DNA of 64,000 nt from Thelephora terrestris (GCA_015956445.1 WIUZ02000001.1:4278001-4342000); one strand, 5' to 3'. Counted from the first letter of the stretch, positions 34,878 to 48,510 are shown. Numbers and translations are program-made. Notes: generated from the sequence alone by a model not told the origin.

Positions 34878-37800
34878 CTCGATGTCTTTGTATCCTCTTC
34901 CGCCTTTGTCCTGTAGCGCATGGTCTCCGCCAATCCATTGGATAACTGCCCGATACATAAGGAGTGGATTGAGTCAGCTAAGCGATTCAAAGTATTCGGG
35001 TGGGTGTGACGTGGATGAAACCGCATTTTCAAAACCAGAGCTTCCCCTATATTCTCGGCCAGCCCTTTGAGCGACTCGTGGGTTTCGTCGGCCATCCTGT
35101 GAAACGGGAACCTGGGTCATGGATAATCCTGCTCTTTCTTCGAGTAGCCCTTCCTCTGCGGATCAGTTGCTTTACACAAATAAAGCTCTGTCCCCGCTCG
35201 CTCAGCCACAAGAAGGACGGGATAACCTCACTCCGAAATACGCGCTTTCGATGCACCCGACGTCCGTCAAAAATAATTTACAAGAACCTATCTCATAATC
35301 GCGGCGCTCCTTAGGTTCCAGAACCAATGATACGACTTTCAGGTCGTTGGCTAAAGTATTTCGATCTCTCCATTCCTTCTTGCCGACTAACCACCTTGGG
35401 TAGATTTTCCCTTGATTACACCGAGACTGCCCACATGCGATCCCGCGAGAAACCTTGCCCATGCTCACATCCCTATGGTTCCCTCAGCGCGGTTCCACCC
35501 TTGCCTGTCTTCCATTCTCCTCACAGTTGAACGCCACGCAATAAGTTGTTATGATTTTCCGTAGATCAGTCGCGATGGAATGCGTAGGTCGACCATCACC
35601 CAATCAAGAATAATAAGAACCCATTACGAAAGAAAGAGACACCCGGACCGCCGAACCTATGCCCTATTGATGTACCAGATTCCACATCGGCCTGCAAGAC
35701 TTCCGCCCGGCCTCTAGCCTCCGATCTCCTAGCATCAGAATAGGCCTCATCTTGAAGATATTGGCGATACAAGCACATGCTCATTGAAGCCCAGGCCCGG
35801 CCTCCCCAGGCTCCTGGTACATCTTGGAGGGGAGATTGAACGATCTGTTCCGTTGCGATCCGTATCGGCGAGGGGCATTTCAAAACCAACACGATATCTC
35901 CTACCGGTAGCGTAAGCCCTATTCACTGGAACAGGCAGAAAATGTGGTCGAATGACGATCTGAACGGGCAGGCACGCACACGATTTCTGGGTTTCCGGGC
36001 TCACGCCATTTCTCAAAAAATGGTGAGGAATGGTCCATTCTTGCCATACCCAGTGGCGATGGTCATTATTTGGTGTTTCTGCCGTGACCCACAGACGTGG
36101 TTGCTTCTTCAAAAACATCCTTCCCAATGCAACACGCTCTCTGATCGCTGGATCGTTGCACGCGGGATATCAATAAACGGGACCAAGCGCCAATCCCCCG
36201 TAGGAAATTATGGACCGTCGGTAGGGCTGAGAGGCGCCATCATAGATTCATAGCACTGTCCGCCATTCGTCACATTTCCGGAGGATTTTGCCAACGGGCG
36301 GCTAGTTTCGATTTTGAAAATCCTTCTTTACGTGGTATCCCAATTCTTGGTAACGCGAGGACATAAGTAATTCAGGGCAGTCTCTAAATTCCGGGACCAC
36401 AACATCTTTGAGGAGAGCTCCCTTCGCTCTGGGTTCTGATCTAGAGGACGCTTACATTCTCAAACTGTACCCGTATTGGGATGACCTGGCCACGAGACCG
36501 GGCACCGGATGCGTACGCCAAAGAGTGCCGTTATCGCCCTAAAATCATGGATCAGACCACGATCTTCTGGCCGAGGAAGAAGGTCAAAAACCTCTAGTAG
36601 AACCAGTTCGATCTCTAGCCAGGTCCTTCCAGTCCGCGTTCCGCTGGATAAGTCGACGCGTGTGCGAGTGGTGCTGTTTCAGTACCATAAGGAGTGGGTG
36701 AGGATGTCCCGTAACGGGATGGGGGTAGAGTGCATGCGGTTAATATTGTACCCGGTGGCGACAGCGCCCTCTGGTCATCTCGAATGACGTAGGCAATATC
36801 CTGACGGACCCGTTGGTTGTGATTACTTATGTGGTACCCTGCCACTCGTATAGGCTATTCCTGTGACATGGGCCCTGGTACAGGCTTGAATCTGAGGTCC
36901 CCGGCGCTATGGAGCACGCCAGGAAGTAGCCAGACAAGTGCAGGGGTATCAATAGACCCCCTTACCCTTGACGCCAGGTTTGGGGTGCATCGCCCTTACA
37001 GCACGAATAGCAAAGAACCACAGGTGCATCTCCTCTTGAGGACTCACTGAGGAGCGCTCCGAAGCGGGGTGCCCCGCTTGTGTGCACAGCTGGGATCAGG
37101 ATCGAATTTTGATGCACCGGGGGATAGGCCTTGCGATGCAGAAAACAAACGATTAAGCCTAACACGTCCCCTGGGGCCGGGCCGTGAGAGATATATTTTA
37201 AGGATTGTGAATTACGATCCTTGCAGGGACCACTGAAAGCAACAGGTTTAGCATGAAATCAAATGATTATAGGACGACAAATTTCAATGTTCACAAACGC
37301 TGAGTTCACTGGGTTCTGTCAGCCGGATGAACTGAGCAACGTCTATACAACGGGGCGGAGGTGCACGGCTGAGGATTTCTCCTGTGAGTGATGCGAGGTG
37401 GCTCCGAGGATCCTGGAATTACGCCACAGAGATCTCGCTTCAGTTGCATTGGTTTAACGACGGCCGGCATTGTCTACCTTTCGAATGCGGTGAGGTACAA
37501 TGAGTCCTTGGCTCGATGATCGGAGGGCTCTCCCAATCGAGGTTTTCGATCCCACCGGGGTCCGGAAGAAAATCCCGGTCCACCTCACCCTGATGGTTAA
37601 TGAGCGTCTTCCGCGATGGTCAGATCAAAGGGTTTGCCAAACTTGATCCAAAAATCGGTTCACTGTTTTCTACGTGCCGGAGCTTGACCTCGTTGAGCGG
37701 CGTGGAAGAACAATTGGCCAATGACGCTGGCTCTGCTTGACGGTCATCGAGCGAATCTGACGCACATCATGAGGACTTACGAGAGGACGTGAGCGCAACT

Positions 37801-37939
37801 AATCGGCAGGTGTTCATAGAAACGAGCAAAGGGACACAAGTGTGGGAAGATGGTAGCTAATGTACGTAGAAGTGTCAACGAGCAGGGAAATGGGTGACAA
37901 AAACACTTGGGCTGACTGCAACAGGAGTTATTGCGAGTA
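34878..37939. other. 3-kb gene-poor tract
   Basis: Between ALG14 and the U2AF gene I found no protein family, tRNA, rRNA or terminal repeats. Two overlapping minus-strand frames (36127-35747, 126 codons; 35892-35596, 98 codons) are the longest but have no recognisable motif and overlap each other in different frames. They could be a decayed gene. The right end is U2AF 3' flank. Confidence 0.35.
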
Positions 37940-38810
37940 TCACTTCCTCGTCCACCTGTCCTCTCCATCACTTCTCCCGCCCCGTCGTGGACTGGCGCTT
38001 CGAGCGCGGCCGCCCTCTCGTTTTCCAGGTTCCCACCCGCCACCACCCTCGGTCTTGGGCGGATTCAACTTTCTGTCGAGACGCTGACCGTGACGGAGCG
38101 CGTTTGTGAGCTCCTTCGAGGCCAACCTGAGATGCATGAAGTTGCAGAAGCCTCCCCTGTTACATTCCCCGTTTTCGTTTTGCCGGCAACATGCCTCACG
38201 GAAATCCGTGACTGGGGAGAGCTCTGCGTACAGTGGTCGGCCCGCGTACCACCGGTTGTTCAGATTCTCGACCGCGGCTTGCGCTTCCGTTTCCCATTCG
38301 AAACGGGCGTAAACGTTCCCGATAAGGTGATCACCAACGTTATCACATACCTATTCAGAATCGGATTAGCAATCATCAGAGTATGGGTACAATTTGGAGG
38401 CACACGCACGTGGAGCTCGAGAAGGTGTCCGAACTTCGCCAACTCGCAGTACAAGTCCTCATAGACCGCATCAAAACCCTCCTGGAGTTCTTTGGGGGTC
38501 AAGCGGCAGACCGGGTCGTGAGCCGGGTTGTGGTAAACGTTAGGAAGCAGGATGGTTTGTGAGAATGTGGGTTTGATGTGCTTTCGTGAACACCTATCGC
38601 CATGTCTGCAGGCTCCGATCTAGAAGCGGTGATGGTAAGAGCCGGATTCCCAGAAACCCGACGTGAACCGATGGTGTACTCACCTTGTAGTAAAACGAAC
38701 AGTTCACGCGGTCCTGCTCAGTTCCGAAAATGTTTGCCTGTCATCGAAAGTCGCGTCAGTTTGAATGTAACTTAATGATAAGCCAGTGTGCGTACCAAAT
38801 GCGAAGCCAT
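37940..38810 (-). CDS. U2AF1: U2 snRNP auxiliary factor small subunit (U2AF35)
   Basis: Four exons, 38810-38796 (15 nt), 38737-38684, 38619-38410 and 38350-37940, give 229 aa. U2AF35 reads the AG of 3' splice sites as partner of U2AF65. The first CCCH finger (C18-x8-C27-x5-C33-x3-H37) is formed across the exon 2/3 junction. A UHM-type RRM follows with PKELQEGFDAVYEDLYCELA, DHLIGNVYARF and AGRPLYAELSPVTDF. The second CCCH finger is C148-x7-C156-x5-C162-x3-H166. The tail is short, with glycine, arginine and a little serine, rather than a long RS domain. The five-codon first exon (MASHL) is supported by frame, splice signals and the family start. A plus-strand frame of 177 codons over the same stretch is a shadow. 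Confidence 0.95.
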
Positions 38811-41800
38811 GATGTATCGAAACGCGCAACGCAAGTGAGTGCAAGTTTCAGGGTGTGAATGCTTGGTAGAAGGATCGGCAGGCACAAATTCGGACTCCGG
38901 TCGATTTATAACTCCGCAACTGCTTAGTCATCAACTCACAAGGCGTCTCGAGCTTTCCACCATCTTCCCGAGTGAATCTTCAAAACGTCCAACGCACAGG
39001 GAGGCCCGGTCCGGGAGACGTCACACATGTACAAGTTCTCATGAAGCCGCACAGGAAGCTGATGGCGCAGCCGGTATCGCCCTACTCGTTCTCCTTTCGA
39101 TGAAAGAGGCGGCCGGGGATCCTTCCACACAACGAAACACCGCGCACAATATACTCGACCATGATGATCACCATTCATACCGTATATTTCTTTATTTTGC
39201 CCGTGCCATCGTCTTCCCTCTGCGGGATTCTCCTTCGCCTCCATCCGATTCACTCGGCGTCCGGTACGTAGCTTGGCGCGAAGGGAGCTGAGTGGCAGCC
39301 TTCCTCTGAGCCGTTCAACCCGTTCTCCGCCGCCACAACCGACCGTTCCGTCTCACGAGCCCTCTCGATTCGCAGATTGAAGGGTCTCGACTATTCTCGG
39401 CGCAAACACATCCACGGTTCCGATACGATCGAAGGCCTAGTCAATTTGAAGATTGTCGCATTCTCAAACACGGCTGGGCCTGGGCTTATAAACCGGGTAT
39501 CATGACGTCTTTTTTGAGTGTGGGTTCTCAGAAACAATATCCTGCGAGTTATTCGTTTCTTTTGCAAAAGGCGGCATGTGTTGACTAATCATTGCCACAG
39601 GTGGCACGATGTGTGCCCATCAAAGAAGGGGACTACTTGAAGCGCTCTGCTCTCTGGATTTCACCAGCCGATTCGGACAATTGACCCTTCGGATCGCTGC
39701 AGCCGCTCAATTCAGGTGTTTTCAATTTTGCTTGAATGATTCCATAAAGGCCATGAACTAACCTCAGTGTTTTGTTCGCCAAACGAGCCGGCCTGTCCGA
39801 GCATAATGGCACTAGGCCCTTGGTGAACGATCGATCTGTACACGAATTCGACGAACCGCTTGACGGAGAATCTGATCTTCTATCTCCACACACAAGTAAA
39901 TTTGACCCATCCCCACGAACCCATTCGAGGATGTTCAGAATTTAACGTCAACACGCATTCAAAGGACCACCGTGTATAAAATCAAGAGTTACTGTGACTA
40001 CATTCACCCCTGGAGCTTAACAAGCACGGCCCCGTGAATGCGAGCAAGAAATGATTTATTCAAGTTCGAAATTTCCATTGGATCGACACCTGATAGAACA
40101 TAAAAATCCAATTTCCTCATGCTGCCCTGGTGGGGCAGAGCGAATAGGAGACCGCCCAAGCTTCCCCGAAAGAATGCTGCTCTTTCACTGACCGGACACA
40201 CGTCCAGTTTGCTCCGCGGGGGCGGACTTGCTGTCGAATTTTCCAGTCTCAAGGGGATCAACGTCACAGCGGATGCTCCAATCGGACTTTTATTACGAAG
40301 TTCGTAAATCACTCACTACCGCCCTGTTGCTGGAGAGCGATTGGCCAGGGTCGCGCCGGGACCCGCTCCAAACAAACCACTGAATTCAGACCCTCGCTTA
40401 CTTGAGGTATATATTGAAAAGCGGTCATCACCATGTTATCACTAACATCACAAAGTTGCATGTAGGAAGCCATCACTTGCACATCCCCCAATCATCTGCC
40501 ATTCTAGCCCTCCCGTGCCATGAGTAAATGACCATCGATAAACATTCGAATGTTCATCTGTCAGGGATGACAGTGATCCACCAATGAGCAGGTGACCCGC
40601 AACGGTGTTGGCAGCCTCGACTACCACACGTTCTGCTTGAAGGCCACGATCGAACACGAGTTAAGATTGTGCGCTTGTCCCGGAGCACCCATTCCGGCTA
40701 CAATCGTGTGCGTCACCATGCGTGATGCTGAGCAGGTCCACGCAATATTCGGTCTTCTACCACAGGCAAAGAACGTGACAATCCATTACCACGTTCATAC
40801 CGCTCTTCTTGGCCCCCTTGACAGAGTCTAAAGCTTAACCTGCGACAGTCCGCCCATGACTTCCGACCTTCAGAAAAGAAGAACGCCGGTTGGTCGAGAA
40901 TCAGATGTTGGTCCGTCCAACAGAATGATCCTCCGTTCCCTCTGTCATATTCACAAACCTGGGCCCCCCATCGACCTCACCGAATCCCGAAGACTTTCAT
41001 GAAGCAGGAACGATCAAATGGGGTGGAGCAGCTCCGTTACGCAACGGGAGGAGAGAAGGAGATGCGAGCGGATTTAGAGATAGCGACTAGATCTCTAGGG
41101 AATGCAGGGTCGAATCGTTGAAGAAGAGCCTGATCTGTTTTTGCGAGTTGAGGCTGCGTCGCGTACAGGATATACTTAGGAGAGCTCGAGCGAGACTTTG
41201 TATATATCTTACGGCAGAGATCCAGCTGAAGGCCCACTCTCTTCACTTGAGTGGGTTCGATTCGCGTTTCGCCAGTAATCGACCTGTTTCCTAGTAAATC
41301 TCGTAACTCCGGGACGGGCATGCTGGGTGACAGCCACAAAATTCGTTGCGAAACCAGTTCATTGACAGGGCGGGGGTTTCTGCCGCGCTTCGGCAGAGCC
41401 CTTTACAATATCCCATCCTGAATATGACCGGTCCGAGAATTCACATTTAAACACTCTTGGTCCCCGAGGGGTACAACGAACGTTACGCCAGCAGCGATGA
41501 GTATCATACAACGAATACGCCATTTTCTACTGGATAAAAGGGTGCCGTATCATAGTCTATAGTTGGGCGTTACACGGGAAAACCGGGCCAGAAGGGTGCT
41601 GAAACCGAAGTGTTTAACATGAAGTCGGCCTCCAAAGGATGAGCGACAACAGAGAATAAGTCCGACCCTATTATACGGTAACATGGTCACTATCTATAAG
41701 TTAAGATAAGTTAGGGTACCGTTCATGGAGCACACGTATCCGGTGTAAATGGCGTGGGGTGCGCGAGGACATGGGTTAAGACGAGACATGTCAGCATACG

Positions 41801-41832
41801 GGAGGGTACGGAAGAGAGCAGTCGCAGGTTTG
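38811..41832. other. 3-kb gene-poor tract
   Basis: Upstream of the U2AF gene and downstream of the Zn2Cys6 gene. Short frames on both strands (for example 40312-40004 and 41339-41037, about 100 codons each, minus) lack any recognisable motif. No repeat pair, tRNA or transposon end was identified. Confidence 0.35.
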
Positions 41833-43254
41833 TTATGAGACCTGCATCGAGTGCGCCTGCCCTTGTATAGGGTGGTGCCACTCTGCCTGTATCTGTCGTT
41901 CCAACTGCGACATTGATTCATCGCATGGCGGGGACGGGTAAGGCATGCTATGCCCAGCGTTCATCTGTGATTGCATGGCGAAGGGCCCCATAGAAGTCAT
42001 CGTAGGCCTCATGGGAGACTGAGCGTAGTTGTGACCGGTCGGTGTGATGGACATCGGGGTGCCGGAGACGGGTGAATGTGCGACGGAGTGCGAGACGGAG
42101 TGCGAAGCAGAGTGGGGATGAGATGTGTGTGGGAGCGCGTGATGGTGTTGAGGGGATGACATGGAGGGATAGAATCCAGGGGGCGAATTGCAACTGGCGA
42201 GTACATGTCTACATAACCATGGGTCACTTTCCAAAGCAGGAGTGATGCAATGGGAATTTGACATACGAGATGAATTTGTCGAGCTCTGAAATTTTCTGGT
42301 TCAGCCCACAGGTCGAACCAGAAAAGTGTTTGTAGTGGTGCCCGACGACCTCCGAAGCCTTTCGAAGCCGGAGCGAGAGCTCCAAGAGGACGATGTAAGA
42401 GTTTGTTTCGCTTGCACAGCCACAGTGTCCGAGCCCAGCGCGATCACCCGACATCCAATCGAATTCACCTGGTGCTTTAGAGTCGGCTGCGAGTCGATCG
42501 ATGAGTTGCGCCAAAGCATCAGGCTTGGAAAGGTCTTGTTGGACTGAGGGGTTGAACAAGTTGCCCAAGTCGTGATCAGTGAGACCGTGAGGCATGTGGG
42601 CGGGTACATCGATATAGCCATCAGAGGAGGATGAAGAGCCTGGTTGAGGAGACGGCGCAGAGGTCGACCGTGGGGTGAGAGGTGACATGTCCTTCATAAG
42701 CAGAGAGCGGGAGGAAGCGTCGGAAGAGCTCAAGGTGCCTTGATGCTCATTTTGAATCCACCTCTGTTGCGAAGGCTGGCCCTTGAGCTGAATTGGGTGG
42801 TTTAGAATGTGTACATGAGGAATACAGACGGCTGGAACTTGCCTCTTTGATGATGGTCTCGAGCTCGGCAACGCGGTTTTGAAGGCGAGAAGTCTCATTG
42901 TCGGTGTTTGGGTTCACTTCATCAACTTGATAGACGCAGAGAGCGGTCTATAGATAGTGACATCAATACACCGAACAAAGGGCGCTCTGGAAGCACCACT
43001 GACCAGTCCAAGCTGGGTGCAACGTCCGCAAGGACGCTTCCTGTCACACTATATAGTAGAGGGATTGAGTGAGGATGCAAGGAGATCAACTAGGGAGGTA
43101 TAAGTACCATGCGCTTGGAGGTATGGCAGTTCATGCAAGACTGGGTGGTGCGGTTGCGTCGACGCTTCCGGTGGTCACCATTCTCGGTGGTGGTGGGACT
43201 AGAGTCTGAGAGAGGGCGCTTTGAGCCGGCAGCAGTAGCAGGGGTGGTGGACAT
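41833..43254 (-). CDS. Zn2Cys6 fungal transcription factor
   Basis: Five exons, 43254-43108, 43048-43004, 42947-42843, 42787-42267 and 42208-41833, give 397 aa. The binuclear zinc cluster is complete: C40, C43, C50, C56, C59, C68 (C-x2-C-x6-C-x5-C-x2-C-x8-C), built from three exons, with basic RKRRRNRTT before it. A leucine-containing coiled coil (SRLQNRVAELETIIKE, about residues 83-98) follows, the usual dimerisation element. The middle is serine/proline-rich with LSLRLRKASEV and CGLNQKISELDKFI. The tail is rich in histidine, serine, proline and methionine. This is a small nuclear regulator without the usual fungal-specific middle homology region; targets are unknown. Intron 3 uses a GC donor (GAG|GCAAGT). 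Confidence 0.87.
42788..42842 (-). other. GC-AG intron
   Basis: Read on the minus strand, this 55-nt intron starts GCAAGT and ends TTCAG; its removal joins ETIIKE to LKGQPS in frame. GCAAGT is the usual context of the rare GC donor class. Reading through would give a stop in what would be the intron-exon frame at about 42753. Confidence 0.75.
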
Positions 43255-46200
43255 GATTGACGTTGTGGGAGGATGGGGAATAACCAGAAGGTGAACTCCC
43301 CGGGGTGCTTATAACCGATCCCCCCTCTCAGTGCAAATTGGCGCCATTGAAGAGGGAACCTAGCATAATCAAACGGTTCGATTGAAGATCTTTTGGCAAT
43401 GAGACGCTACTGGCGTGAGAACGCTGGCCCATAGCGAGAATCACCAAACCCCAGTTCAAAGTGGATACACAACAACTTTATGCCGGCAACTTCCGATGTG
43501 TAATTCCCGCCTTTCGCTCGATGATATTCTCGAACCAGCGAACCGGTAAAACGAATTTAAATTTGGGGGGACAACCAGCTGATGAATGGGTGATGATGGA
43601 CCTCTCTTAACCCCTCGCTTGGTGAATAACTGATATTGTAGCAACGTTATCGAGGCATATAATACCATACCGACATATGTTCAGCGTCAAATGTCGCTGC
43701 GACTACATCGGATGCTTGGGAATTTTGTGTCAATCCAGCGCCCGGATTTACCAGAAGGTGTTCATAGCTCACTGCGGCTTCGCAGTGTTTGGTTTGAGGT
43801 CAGAACCGCATCAGTTCATTTATTCTGACATTCCTAATCGGTTGAGTGGCTACCAGACCACCCAGCGGAACACGTCCCTCGCTCCTCGCCGCTGCGCCCG
43901 AACAGTGGGCGGGATGACGCCAATGTCCAAGGTTGCACCGTCGACTCCTCTCACAATGCACAGCTTGTTCCACAATCATAGTTTCAGGATCGTCATGGGC
44001 CCGACACGGTTCTCCTGCGATCACCTGTTCGGTCGCCCAGCAAACCGATTGGACATATTCTCACCATTGGTCACAGTGCAGACCACCACTTTGGGCGGTC
44101 CTCCGGTCCCCATACCCTGCTGACTAAGCACCCAACGGCTTGTGCGGCAGATCATGGAACACCGGCCCTAAATGCCTAACCAACATAGTTTGCCCGGGAA
44201 CCTCGCCTGGCGGTCTGCGCTGAACCAGAATGTCTCAGACAATGCGAACGCCCTCGATGACGACATCTTCTTATTATGAAAAATAGCGACGCGCAGTTGT
44301 CACAGCTCGTTCGCAACCTGTAACGAGTTGCGCAAATCCTCTAAGTACAAGGAATCCACTCGGCCTCGGGGAGGTGGAAACCTGAGTACGTGTATTGCAT
44401 GTTTATTATTTGCCTCACTGAAAACGATTTCAGGAACCGGTCCGTCTGAGTACCCATTTAGCACAACGGCGTGAAGCGCGAAGACTCAGAATTCTCCCCC
44501 TTTTGCTTAGGTACGTCATTGTCGTTCGGCCTTCTTGTTTGGCCTGGGTTGTATAACACGAAGTCAATCACTCGAGAACGCCGAATAGCGTACGACGCAC
44601 TTGGCAACGTCAACCATGTCAAGAGTAATCAGTCCGACACTCAGCCTTTGATTTGAGAAGCGCGCTCAGGGGACCTCAACCGGCTTATTTTCGGGATTTC
44701 GTTATTACTTCCATCCTAAAATCCAAATCAGAGTATTTGATGCTAAACCGTCAATCCCGGAGGTCGTTTACCCTTCTTGGGTATGCTGCGATCTTGACCG
44801 ACCCCACGCGATCATGACGACCGACAACAACACCAGGTTCCGCATTCCATCCCGACTTTCACGAAATATCGGGTGAGAATTCCGTTCGTTTCTACGGTCT
44901 TGTGTCACGGTATGATTCGGTAACTGCAATGCCGTCTGCTCGTCATTTTAACGTCATGTCTCTTATCATCCACATTGCTTGCGACGCCCATTCTGTGGCA
45001 AATAATCCATCGTTCGACTAACCGAGTTGCTTCTATTCCGGTCCGAGTTGATCTTCGCAGGACAGATAGGCGGTGGGGGAGGGACCAAGGTACCCGAACC
45101 CCGACCGACGGACGGATGCCCTCCGTGCCTGTCGCTCACGGTTCCGCCTGTGAATAGTGGAGCTCTTCAATACTAATGCAGGGGTCCGTTGCTCTGAGAG
45201 AAGCAGATCGCGAAACCGTTTCATCAACGACGGCAACGAGGTGAGCGCTGCCGACTCTGCGGCACATGGATGGCCTGAGTAATGCAGGGGTGTGTGAATG
45301 GGAAGAAGAAACCTTGGTTCTCTCACAGTGCCTTGCTTTCGGCCGAGGCATGATTCCCCGCGGGTTGAAGGGAAGAGGGTGTGTGTGTGCTGAGTAATTT
45401 GCAATAATCTTACTTGGCAGGAAGGCCCAGTCATTCGAGGGTCCTGTTATTGACAATTATTCAACGGTCAGTGTTCAAGCTTCATCAATCGACTGATTGA
45501 AAGATTGCGGTACAAGTGTGTCAATCCCAACCTTGTGGCGCTGGAAGGATAGAGGTGTTGTGAGCTCTCGGGACCGGTGAAGCTAGGAAGGGGAGGGTAT
45601 ACAATACCTCTTTCGATTCTGGATGTTGAGGCCATCACGCAAGTTCCCGTCAACAAACGAAATTTATCATGCGTTTATGATCGCAACAAAGAAATAGTCG
45701 ACGAGGTGGAGAGGGGTTGACAGATCCTGCACCCACGGGGTGCTTTAACACGGTTCTGTTCAAACATAGGCCTTGGTGGTAGAGGGGGTGATCTAGTTCG
45801 GTTTGACGCCGCTTCTGGTTACTGGCACCACTTCACCCATCAGGCACCTGGCGTGAAGGGGCCGATCGTGCAACGCAAATCATGTATCTGTCGAAGATAC
45901 CTTGGAGTACGGTGAAGCCTTGAATGGATAAAGTAGCTCTTGTAACAGCTTGGCACTCATCGTGTGAGAATGTAAGGGGGGGACTTCACACGTCGCCCTC
46001 TCTTCTCGTTGTTTCGGCCGAGGCACCCAGACGCGGACTCGTGTGCATGTTGCACACCTCCGGCAGAAATCTCGGCAGCGGTGACCCTACTAAACAGGTA
46101 CAGAAATTGAGCGATGTATTGAGGGTATGAATTGCTTTGACTGCCCTCACCACCGCCTGAGCGGCCCTGGCTGGAGCTGTCTCGGCACATCGGAACACCG

Positions 46201-48510
46201 GCCCTTTTATGTTTTCGATCATGTCGCTCGGCATCACCCGCCTGAGCACCCCACCCCTGAACTACATGTATACATGTACATGTACTACATACTTACTGAC
46301 CTGGCGGATCAGAAGCCGATACGCGATACGGCATGGTTAATTATCGCTTTGAAGCTTACGTCTTTACTCGCAATCCCACAGCGCCTTGAATGAACTGGCA
46401 ATGCATCGCAGTCGCCCCTTCCCTCGGATTTCCAAGGATCACGGGTCGGCATAGCCGAGCGACGGTGCAAGTTCTCGCAGTCAGATCGTTGGTACAACGC
46501 CAACCCGAGAGCAAACCCGCCCATGATGCACGATGCACGATGTGGACTTCGTTTTTGGTGAATTTTCTCAAGGATCCACTCCAGAGGTGCCCTAGCGCGG
46601 TGTCTTATTTCCGACGACACTAAAAAAGGCGCTATCGTGTTTACCTTCTAGCGGTGAAGTACCACAAACAGGTTTCGAATCCACGACAGAACAAAACCAT
46701 GTTATTCGGTACGTTAGTGTCAACCATCATCAGCCATCTGTCAGCTCAACCCCTTCCCACTCCAACACTGAGACCCCCGAGCACGAGTTCCTTCTCATCA
46801 GGGACGGATTACCCCATGAATCATGAGAAACCGTGCACCATCGGGGCTTGTTGGGTGACCGCTGCTCCGACCCACACCTGCGATGCATGCGTGAGTAAAG
46901 GATAGAATATTCATAGGAGGAGTTGCTGCGAGCCTAACCTTTTCAGGTTCCTCGACCATTGGCAGTACTGGACAAACTTTGATCGAAGGATTGACTTCGG
47001 GGTCGTGCCCTGGTAGGAGTAGTCAACGATCATCGAGGTAATTAATGTTCCGGGGTTCTGGACCATCATCACTGAATAATAATCAGGAGAGGTCATTTTG
47101 AAACGGGTGCAGCAGAACCGGAACGTCTCTGGAGCGTGAGAGTTGAGAACCGTGGTCGAACCGATGAACTCTGCTTTGGGAGGTTTCACCATCGATGAGA
47201 TCTACAAGCTAAGGTCGCAATGTGGTTGGACAGGAGGTGACAAATTTCGGCGGCTGGGATACATTCCACGAGGTGCCCACCAAAATAGTGGTGTGGGTCG
47301 CTGTGGAATCTTAACAATGAGACGCTTGGATGGATCAGAATGATACCGTATGCAGCACACGGCACATCTCGTGGGCACCTGACATGTACAGCCTTTGTTC
47401 CAGAGCCATTCTGGGTGCATTGGCTACTTCCACATCGGATCAAGAACGTGAACTACTCACTGGAAGATAGTAAGAATATTTTTTCAGCTTTGATGCTGCA
47501 TCAGCGGCCTCACGAGAGAGATCATTGGGATGCATGAGGTCTAAGAAGTTGTGGCTCACGGGGATCCAACTGTGTCGATGAGAGAGGAATACACTCAACT
47601 TGAAGGATATATACGCCACACTGACATACGCTGGTGGACTTGATCACGATTCCCTGCGATGATGCTAAAGCGCGAGGGTCGATGCATACTGTGTCTGACC
47701 ACATACAATAGATCTGAACGTCCTTTCTGGTAAGCGAGATGAAAGAGAAGTTCCGTGAAAAACGCAACAGTCCCTCTCGGAGCTCACATCCGTATGATTA
47801 CCGGGCGCCACACATACTTCTTTTCACCTGAACACACCCCAGCTACAATGCATCGGATCGGACCCAACATTCTGGAGGAGCGGATCCACCATGGACAGTG
47901 GCTGAACAGGCGGAGAACGCAGGTTACAATGAACCGGATCCGTAACATTATGCTGCTGGTCCTTGGAGAGCGGAGAGCCACAGGGCGTTTCTGGGCGTCC
48001 GATGTTCTGCGAATCCTGACGATCCAGACCTCAACCTTCCATACCCTACCAATCTCCGGGGTCCGCCCGCGCGTAAGCTTAGCTGTAGAGAGGGCCATTG
48101 CACACCAGGGGCAGCCATTTACCCGGCGTGTATGGAGACAATGAGGGAGGACCATCGAACATGATTCCAATGTCAAAGAAAAGCAAGGATTGGACCCAAT
48201 TGCGGGTGGGCGGTGATGCAATGTGGCATGATGTCGAGGTCTGAGAATACTTAGCCTCGGGTACATTCCTTCCCCGATCGCCGCCTGATCACTCGGGCCA
48301 TTCCTCCCGTCTCGGCCTCGTGGCTTCAGCCATAGAGCGGTAGCAGCTTCAAGTATATTTATCGTACATACTAAAGTTAAGGCAGGGGCGTTCTAACGTT
48401 CGAAAAAGAGATATCAGCATACCTTTGCAACACATGGCAAGGGTCGGGATTCAGGTGGTTCCCCGGCTTTGATCAACCCGACTCACGCCCAGGAAAGCAC
48501 GTTTTCCCTC
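43255..48510. other. 5.3-kb gene-poor tract
   Basis: This is the largest stretch without a supported gene. Short frames occur on both strands (for example 48266-47784 minus, 160 codons, with the opposite-strand frame 47755-48144), none with known motifs. A short TACATG-rich sequence lies at 46262-46292. Two related short blocks containing CGGATC...ACATT...GGAG lie near 47850-47975. No terminal repeats or transposase motifs were found; a decayed element or long non-coding transcripts are possible. Confidence 0.35.
46262..46292. repeat. TACATG-type simple repeat
   Basis: The stretch CTACATGTATACATGTACATGTACTACATAC contains four to five overlapping TACATG units and several small palindromes. 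No gene is adjacent. Confidence 0.6.

Noticed and set aside
35596-36127. Two overlapping minus-strand frames (126 and 98 codons)
   Set aside because: They could be one decayed gene with a frameshift, but no motif supports it and no splice pair joins them convincingly.
37931-38464. 177-codon plus-strand frame
   Set aside because: Antisense shadow of the U2AF35 gene.
41255-41275. tRNA-like T-loop (GGGTTCGATTCGCG)
   Set aside because: The preceding sequence does not fold into a cloverleaf and no acceptor stem pairs with the 3' side.
46665-46690. tRNA-like T-loop (GGTTTCGAATCC)
   Set aside because: No matching acceptor stem, D-arm or anticodon arm upstream, and the loop has an extra T.
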